Source: Verrucomicrobia bacterium UBA3222 (GTDB lineage Bacteria > Verrucomicrobiota > Verrucomicrobiia > Opitutales > UBA9783). From it: 36,685 nt of DNA. Where the stretch lies: assembly GCA_002363035.1 (NCBI GenBank), contig DEWA01000034.1, positions 1 to 36,685 of the forward strand, read 5' to 3'. The notes below the pieces were generated by a model. It had not been told where the DNA came from, ran no database searches, and was given only the letters and a program-made list of their open reading frames with translations. Position 1 is the stretch's first letter; each line of letters opens with the position of its first letter. Positions 34,569-36,685 of this stretch are shown here, piece after piece. Made by a program: the position numbers and the translations under genes.

Positions 34569-35888
34569 TTATTTTTTACGTTTTTTACAATATTCATCTA
34601 TATCACCCAGTAATTTGTCTACTTTTTCCTGTATCATCCCAAAAGCTTTTTCAAATATTTTTTTCTTCTTATCTGAATTTACTTTCTTTATGTCACGAGA
34701 TAAAGTTTTCAATTTTCTTTCCAAATTTCGGATATCAACTATCAAGCCCGTATCCTCGAGAAACTCATCTTTTGTGTATTTTGCGTCCGAAATTACCCTC
34801 TTCCATATTTTACATTCATTAAATTTAGACCTAATGTTCTTCACTACATTATTTACTTTTAAAAGATTATTATTTATTATTTTTTCATTCGAAGATAATA
34901 TTTGCGGAACTTTGGTTTCTTTTTCCTCATTCTCTTTAGATTCGACTTCATGTTGATTGTTTGTCTTCGCTTCACACTCCTCGAGTTTCTGCTCTTGTTT
35001 TGGGGTCTCCCTTTGAGTTTTTTCCGATATTTCATCGGTTTTATCTGTCTCCTCTTCTCCCTCAGTAATGTATTCGTCCCATTTACCCTCCTCTAATTCT
35101 TTAAGAGCATCTTTTAAATCTTTGGTACCATAATCCACACTTGTTAGACACCAGGAGAAATCAAAACGGCTGATTAAAAAATATTTGCCCACACGTACTT
35201 CCCCTTCTCCAAAACGACCACCCTCGACATCGTAATTAAATCGGAACAACACATCAGCATGAGAATCCAGCCATTGTTTGTAACGAACGGTGAAGCAAAA
35301 ACACTTCATCGACGCGCGATAAAAATCAACACCAACATAAGAACATGTATTGTCTTTGTTTTTTAAAAACGCCTTTACAAATGCATCCGTAAGGATCTTC
35401 CTTGCAAAATCCTCACTTACAAGAACTCTGCAAACCCTTGCAAATGCTTTCTCGTCGGCATAATATCAATACCCTTTAGCTGCTGACGAAACTGCTTCAT
35501 TAAAAGCATCACGTGTAAAAACATCACGACATCCGAATAATCGACAAGCAAAATATCCTTTAGAAGATTCGACCATTTTTCTCTCTTGTTTTGTCCCACT
35601 CTCCTGATCCACTTGCCCCGGCGACGAATTGTCCTTAAGATGTTTTTCGCCGAACAGCGCCAAATTCTTAAAATCAGATTCCTTTGCGCTCTCATAAACG
35701 TCGTTAAACGCTTTCTGGAATACCGTAGTCAACCCACCTTTCACCTCGGTGCGCTTCCCGTTTTCATCTATGCCGATACCTAATAAATGCTTTAACAACT
35801 CCTTTACAGACGGATAACCGTACAACGGTAAATTCCGTACCAACCCAACGACAACGAAAGCAATTAGAAACTTCCTCATATCGAACAT
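34569..35888 (-). pseudogene. Secreted family member 2, split by one TGA
   Basis: A 440-codon reading frame is interrupted by a single in-frame TGA at 35466-35468. The frame before (140 codons) and after it is the same, so this is a nonsense codon and not a frameshift. Total length matches member 1 (420 residues). The N-terminus has a signal peptide (MRKFLIAFVVVGLVRN...) followed by YPSVKELLKHLLGIGIDENG. After the TGA comes YYADEKAFARVCRVLVSEDF, aligned with both paralogues, so sequence on both sides is conserved. The C-terminal part is acidic and coiled-coil-like (EEGEEETDKTDE, many E/K) and ends CKKRKK. The first ATG after the TGA is 35309. Its start codon overlaps the stop of the next gene upstream as TAATG. 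It could be a recent pseudogene, two polypeptides, or be read through; TGA is a normal stop elsewhere here. Confidence 0.7.
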
Positions 35889-36685
35889 TATTCTTTCTTT
35901 TTCTTAAAATTTCCTTCCGACTCCCCGTCTTCCGAAGAATTGAACGGTCGCGGACGCTTGTTCGGATCGCGCGACTTTGACGCTTTGCTTTCCTTGTGTT
36001 CTTCCGTATGTACTTTTAAATCCTCCTCATCTTCTTCCAACCTTAAGCCTTTTTTGCTCTTTCCCGAATTTTCATGCTCTTCTTCTTCGAAAACATCGTT
36101 CCAATCTTCTTCCTCTTCCTCCGAACCTAAACCCCCTTTGCTTTTTTCCGAATTTTCCTGTTTTTCCTCGGCAACCGCTTCTTCTTCTCGCAAAATCTTC
36201 TCCTTACCCTGACACATCGTACTTTCCCGATACGGATGCCGCCACACGCGCTCCATTGAACGCTCGTCAAAATTCAAAAAATTTGAACGAACATCTTCTC
36301 CATTGACCCCCAGAAATTCCAATTGCGGTTGATGCGAACCCCAACATTTTCCGTTTCCATCCACACGGTCCCCCCCGAAATCATGCTTTTTGAGATCATA
36401 TCCGAAGCTGAAACGAAGTACGAAGACGGACGCACATTTCGCCTGCCGTTTCTCCAGGGTTTGGGAATACATCACGTCAAAGCGAAAAATATCTTTTTCA
36501 AACACATCCGGAGAAAATTTAACGTCAAAACACGAATACGCCACGTCCTTGTTATCGTAAAGCACCTGCAATAACGGCTCCGTAAGCAACTCCTTCGCAA
36601 ATTTCTCACTCAAAAGCACCCGGCAAATCTTTACAATCTCCGTCATTCTCTGCGTATCGGCTCGGGTCAACATCGTCTTTCCCAA
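35888..36685 (-). CDS. Secreted family member 3, partial
   Basis: The frame is open to the window end, so the N-terminus is missing (about 120-140 residues and any signal peptide, judging from paralogues). The visible 265 residues begin in the shared region (ICRVLLSEKFAKELLTEPLL; member 2 has VCRVLVSEDFARKILTDAFV). A beta-like domain follows with FSFGYDLKKHDFGGDRVDG, matching FNYDVEGGRFGEGEVRV of member 2. From about residue 165 the protein becomes highly acidic, with an imperfect duplication of 28 residues (ENS-KSK-GL--EE-EED at an 84-base spacing, near 36063 and 36148). It ends in a basic, proline-bearing tail (RDPNKRPRPF ... KKKKE). It is co-transcribed with member 2 through a TAATG overlap. 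The function is unknown; a host-directed exported protein is my best guess. Confidence 0.7.
   Translation of the reverse strand: MGKTMLTRADTQRMTEIVKICRVLLSEKFAKELLTEPLLQVLYDNKDVAYSCFDVKFSPDVFEKDIFRFDVMYSQTLEKRQAKCASVFVLRFSFGYDLKKHDFGGDRVDGNGKCWGSHQPQLEFLGVNGEDVRSNFLNFDERSMERVWRHPYRESTMCQGKEKILREEEAVAEEKQENSEKSKGGLGSEEEEEDWNDVFEEEEHENSGKSKKGLRLEEDEEDLKVHTEEHKESKASKSRDPNKRPRPFNSSEDGESEGNFKKKKE
36034..36180 (-). repeat. Imperfect 84-bp tandem repeat in member 3
   Basis: Two in-frame copies encode (E)ENS(E/G)KSK(G/K)GL followed by an acidic run of Glu/Asp ending EED. The shared block CCGAATTTTC is at 36064 and 36148 on the plus strand, 84 bases apart. The copies differ at several bases, so this is an old or diversifying duplication. 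Confidence 0.65.

Noticed and set aside
35466..35468. TGA read as tryptophan (alternative code)
   Set aside because: TGA terminates rfbF, nusA and infB at the expected positions, two of them in normal operon overlaps or spacings, so code reassignment is not supported.

Overview
This window looks like the chromosome of an obligate intracellular or host-dependent bacterium of moderate GC content. The key evidence is a nucleotide-exchange transporter of the ADP,ATP carrier (Npt/Tlc) type at 14753-16255, a family mostly confined to energy-parasitic bacteria such as Chlamydiae and Rickettsiales and a few other endosymbionts. A eukaryote-like UDP-sugar pyrophosphorylase, a PGM2-like phosphoglucomutase and GlgB, together with a 6-7 segment membrane protein that reminds me of conserved proteins in Verrucomicrobiota (Opitutae), point to the PVC superphylum. 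I favour a verrucomicrobial symbiont over a chlamydia, but this is inference from memory and not a search result. TGA is used as an ordinary stop (rfbF, nusA, infB), so the genetic code is standard.

Layout. 1-3449: 3' part of dnaK, then groES and groEL, closed by a perfect 14-bp hairpin. 3700-8096: rfbF-rfbG-rfbH, which make a CDP-3,6-dideoxyhexose precursor for surface polysaccharide, followed by a radical SAM gene where the E3 reductase gene (rfbI) might be expected. 8163-11315 (minus strand): an RluA-family pseudouridine synthase, an aminoglycoside-phosphotransferase-fold kinase and an orphan protein with a CARF-like N-terminus. 11520-17461: a membrane protein, gmk, a small hypothetical, rsmG, the ADP,ATP carrier and sua5. 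17570-20235: a promoter with a strongly foldable leader before a 75-residue membrane protein, rpsR standing alone, and thiE and thiD (thiamine phosphate synthesis). 20410-24459: nusA-infB-rbfA, the usual transcription/translation operon but without rimP in front. 24567-27817: UDP-sugar pyrophosphorylase and phosphoglucomutase, overlapping. 29515-34165: gpmA, fabH (minus strand) and glgB. Glucose-1-phosphate, UDP-glucose, CDP-glucose and glycogen metabolism are therefore all represented within this window.

The least explained material is a family of three paralogous proteins: one complete with a signal peptide (28076-29338), one split by a single in-frame TGA (34569-35888), and one cut by the window end (35888-36685). 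The last two form a TAATG-overlapping operon. They share an N-terminal motif and a central domain, then diverge into acidic, coiled-coil-like or repeat-bearing C-terminal halves that end in lysine-rich tails. They look like fast-evolving secreted, host-interacting proteins, but nothing in the sequence proves that.

Other unusual features: a roughly 154-residue low-complexity, cysteine-bearing insertion inside GlgB; several genes whose consensus-like promoters lie so close to the start codon that the mRNA would be leaderless (clearest for gpmA); four consecutive cysteines in GroEL; and the structured leader at 17604-17776. I saw no tRNA, rRNA, CRISPR array, insertion sequence, CIRCE element or TPP riboswitch.
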